From contig CAZDKK010000013.1 in assembly GCA_964506245.1 (NCBI GenBank), positions 36,780-100,779 of the forward strand: a DNA stretch of 64,000 nucleotides. Direction: 5' to 3'. Within the stretch, counting starts at the first letter, position 1; each line of letters starts with the position of its first letter. The DNA comes from CAZDKK01 sp964506245 (lineage in GTDB: Bacteria > Eisenbacteria > RBG-16-71-46 > CAIMUX01 > WJJG01). The position numbers were made by a program, and so were the translations under genes. Below the pieces are notes generated by a model, which was not told where the DNA came from, searched no databases, and worked only from the letters and a program-made list of their open reading frames with translations. Of this stretch, positions 63,001-64,000 are shown piece after piece.

Positions 63001-63212
63001 ACCGCCTCCTCGATCTTGCGCGTCACGTCGCGCTCGATCGTCTCCGGCGAGGCCCCCGGGTAGATCACCTGCACGAGCACGAAGGGGAAGTTGACGTCCG
63101 GCCACTGCTCGGTCGCCAGGCGGTTGTAGGAGAACAACCCCAGCGTGACGAGCGCGAGCATCATCATCGTGGCGAAGACGGGCCTCTTTATCGAAACATC
63201 CGAGAGGAACAT
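60063..63212 (-). CDS. RND-family efflux pump inner-membrane transporter (AcrB-like)
   Basis: 1049 residues, the full length expected. The N-terminal MFLSDVSIKRPVFATMMMLA is characteristic. Twelve membrane segments appear in two halves. LMGLSLAVGILIDDAIVVRE carries the proton-relay Asp pair of TM4, and two large periplasmic loops follow TM1 and TM7. LSLPFSMVGVLIALLLTRTT-like FSLPFSMVGVLIALLLTRTT is in the second half. It exports substrates through a tripartite complex with the adaptor gene directly upstream. The specificity is unknown. Its 3' end overlaps DUF1648 by 32 bp. Confidence 0.95.
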   Translation of the reverse strand: MFLSDVSIKRPVFATMMMLALVTLGLFSYNRLATEQWPDVNFPFVLVQVIYPGASPETIERDVTRKIEEAVNPITGVRSLTSSSVEGLGWIFIEFELNTDAMDDQQDVRSKVDQIRSELPEDIEEPLVLRFDPQEMPIVSLALRSETRTLRELTTLADETLRREFEGIDGVGQVDLIGAESRAILVEVDPERMAGRALPMAQLMAAVGAENLEVPAGRLELGPGERLVRVAGRITDPADFEKLVLDVRGGVPIRLGDVAAVRDGAEEARSAAMVDGIPAIGLDLRKVSGANTVQVADKIIEKAGAMRTILPPDVELQVVRDDSVWIRHSIEDVRTTIILGAILTILVVFTFLNSWRSTVITGLTLPVSIISAFLAIYAFGFTLNMMTLMGLSLAVGILIDDAIVVRENIVRHVGMGKDHHRAAREGTSEIGLAVLATTFATLCVFIPVGFMSGIVGQFFREFGITVACAVAVSLFVSFTLDPMLSSVWYDPVAEGRAARGPVGKMLERFNNGFIGLGKRYRRIIGWALSHRIRTLVIAGVSFVAALALFPLIGGGFFPTADEEQLAVLVKTPVGSTLDYTRDRVLEVSTLLHRHPEVMLTYETVGGGFGGQVNEAEIYVKLTPKGKRDLSQEEFGRLLRREVGNLPGITCSIVSSGGFGGSQKPLEFYVRGEQLDELKRVSNDVLELVRRTPGAIEAESSLEEERPEVRIEVRRELANELGIGVGAISSVLRAALAGQTVSQWEDPGGEQHDVIVRLPRDERASTDQLAALPLAVGAIDPRTGAPRIVRLGHVADISYSSSPQSIDRRDMKRVATIQSNFDGRTMTEVTGDISKGLRQIAMPPGYSVTVGGESEMFTESVKTILESLMLAVIFIYLVLASQFGSFTQPLAIMFSLPFSMVGVLIALLLTRTTFNLMSLIGLILLSGLVTKNAILLIEFANQRRERGQDRASALIDAGEIRLRPIVMTTLAMIFGMLPLALALGAGAEFRAPMARAVIGGLITSSLLTLVVVPVIYSLLDDLSSRVRAHLTQRERVDKGEVNVPASETTP

Positions 63213-63263
63213 CGGCTCTATCTCCCGAGCGGCAGGCCCGCGGGCCGCGCGCCCCCGATTCCC

Positions 63264-64000
63264 TTAGTGTCCCGCAGCGCCATTCTCGGCCGAGCTGCCG
63301 TTGCGACCGTTGCTCTGCACGAACTGGACGCGCAGGCCGTCCTTGAGCCCCGGCTGCACGCCCACGAGCAGCGACTCACCGGGGGCCACCGTGCCGACCA
63401 GCTCGACCATGCCCGCTTGCTCGTCCACGAGACCAGTGCGCACGACCACGCGCCGTGCCAGCCCGCCCTCCAGCCGGTAGACGACCTTCTCCTGACCCTC
63501 CTGGCGCAGGGCTGCCAGCGGCGCTGCGGCCGCGTCTTCGCGCACCGTGTCGATCACGCGCCCGCTGGCGAAGAGCCCGCCGATCAGGCGGCTGTCAGGA
63601 TTGGGCAACCGCATGTACAAGCGGACCTGCCGCGTGCCCGGCTCGGTCGTGGGGTTGACCCGATCGACGGCGCCCGTGAAGACCTCGCCCGGGAAGGCGT
63701 CGACGCGGAAGTTCATCGGCGTGCCCTCGCCCACGCGGCCCAGGGCCTCAGAGGGCACGGTCGCCGACAGCTCGAGTGTGCTCGTGTCGACGATGGTCAT
63801 CAGCCGGTCGCCGATCGCCAGGCGGTCCCCCGCGTGGACGTTCACCTGACTCACGTAGCCCGAGATGGGACTGGGCAGGTCGAGCTTTCCGGCGTCCTCC
63901 GCGGCCTGATTGCGCTGGGTCGTCGCCGCGTCGAGCTGGGCCTGCGCCGCGGCCCGCTGCGCCTCGGCCGCCTCGAGCTGGCTTGGCGCGGCCGCGCCGG
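63264..64000 (-). CDS. Periplasmic adaptor subunit of RND pump, 5' end off the window
   Basis: The 3' ~245 codons of a HlyD/AcrA-like membrane-fusion protein; the start lies beyond the right edge. The visible part opens with an Ala/Gln-rich alpha-hairpin end (QLEAAEAQRAAAQAQLDAAT) and the lipoyl half KLDLPSPISGYVSQVNVHAG. A beta-barrel (VDTSTLELSATVPSEAL, GTPMNFRVDAFPGEVFTGAV) and a membrane-proximal domain (EKVVYRLEGGLARRVVVRTG) follow. It links the RND pump (51 bp downstream) to an outer-membrane channel not seen here. Confidence 0.92.
   Translation of the reverse strand, partial: GAAAPSQLEAAEAQRAAAQAQLDAATTQRNQAAEDAGKLDLPSPISGYVSQVNVHAGDRLAIGDRLMTIVDTSTLELSATVPSEALGRVGEGTPMNFRVDAFPGEVFTGAVDRVNPTTEPGTRQVRLYMRLPNPDSRLIGGLFASGRVIDTVREDAAAAPLAALRQEGQEKVVYRLEGGLARRVVVRTGLVDEQAGMVELVGTVAPGESLLVGVQPGLKDGLRVQFVQSNGRNGSSAENGAAGH

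Overview
The window is GC-rich (roughly two thirds G+C by eye), gene-dense bacterial DNA from a Gram-negative-type cell. It carries lipoproteins, an RND efflux pump with its periplasmic adaptor, and many exported beta-propeller proteins. Three exported proteins end in a FlgD-like/T9SS-type C-terminal domain. There is also a tricorn-type protease and a selenocysteine formate dehydrogenase. Together these suggest an uncultured lineage of the FCB superphylum, such as Eisenbacteria or Krumholzibacteria. That placement is inference; no rRNA or other marker in the window proves it. I see no tRNA, rRNA, CRISPR array, transposase or prophage.

Layout. 1-2.4 kb: a hydrogenase maturation protease (cut by the edge), a sensorless chemoreceptor and a decayed flavodoxin-family gene. 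2.5-10 kb: exported and envelope proteins, namely a BNR/sialidase-like protein, a lipoprotein MsrB-MsrA fusion, a lipoprotein that reads into its convergent neighbour, an M28 peptidase, a serine-hydrolase remnant, and a secreted protein with a C-terminal TWG...KKVFR tag. 10-15 kb: the overlapping housekeeping set radA-ispD-ispF, and pgm. 15-20 kb: a small Zn-ribbon protein, a methyltransferase, and a DUF3015-DUF4105-lipoprotein set. 20-26.5 kb (minus strand): a TPR glycosyltransferase, then SnoaL, beta-propeller, PDZ-thioredoxin, a zinc-finger PPM phosphatase and a membrane protein. 26.8-37 kb: an ICMT-like methyltransferase, a GNAT, a tricorn protease, an adenine DNA methyltransferase without a nuclease, a C-type-lectin-like protein (the second TWG tag), and PD40 and LVIVD beta-propellers.

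37-41.6 kb holds an NAD-linked formate dehydrogenase operon. The catalytic subunit has an in-frame UGA at the active site, followed by a SECIS-like hairpin. The diaphorase subunit is a NuoE-NuoF fusion whose NuoE part has lost three of its four cluster cysteines. 41.9-47 kb: a HAD nucleotidase, and a minus-strand operon MgtC-like / small membrane protein / purN / HAD. 47.4-55.2 kb: an exported subtilase with a clear promoter, palindrome and terminator; a DUF2723 glycosyltransferase-like membrane protein; a SnoaL-like secreted protein; and a Kelch lipoprotein. 55.4-60 kb: the conserved operon yicC-gmk-rpoZ-coaBC-udg-DUF1648. It converges on an RND pump operon that runs off the right edge.

The strongest observations are the selenocysteine site with its SECIS, the cluster-less NuoE domain, the C-terminal TWGx[LI]Kx[VL]F(R) tag shared by two unrelated secreted proteins, and two gene remnants that each kept their translation start but lost their middle.
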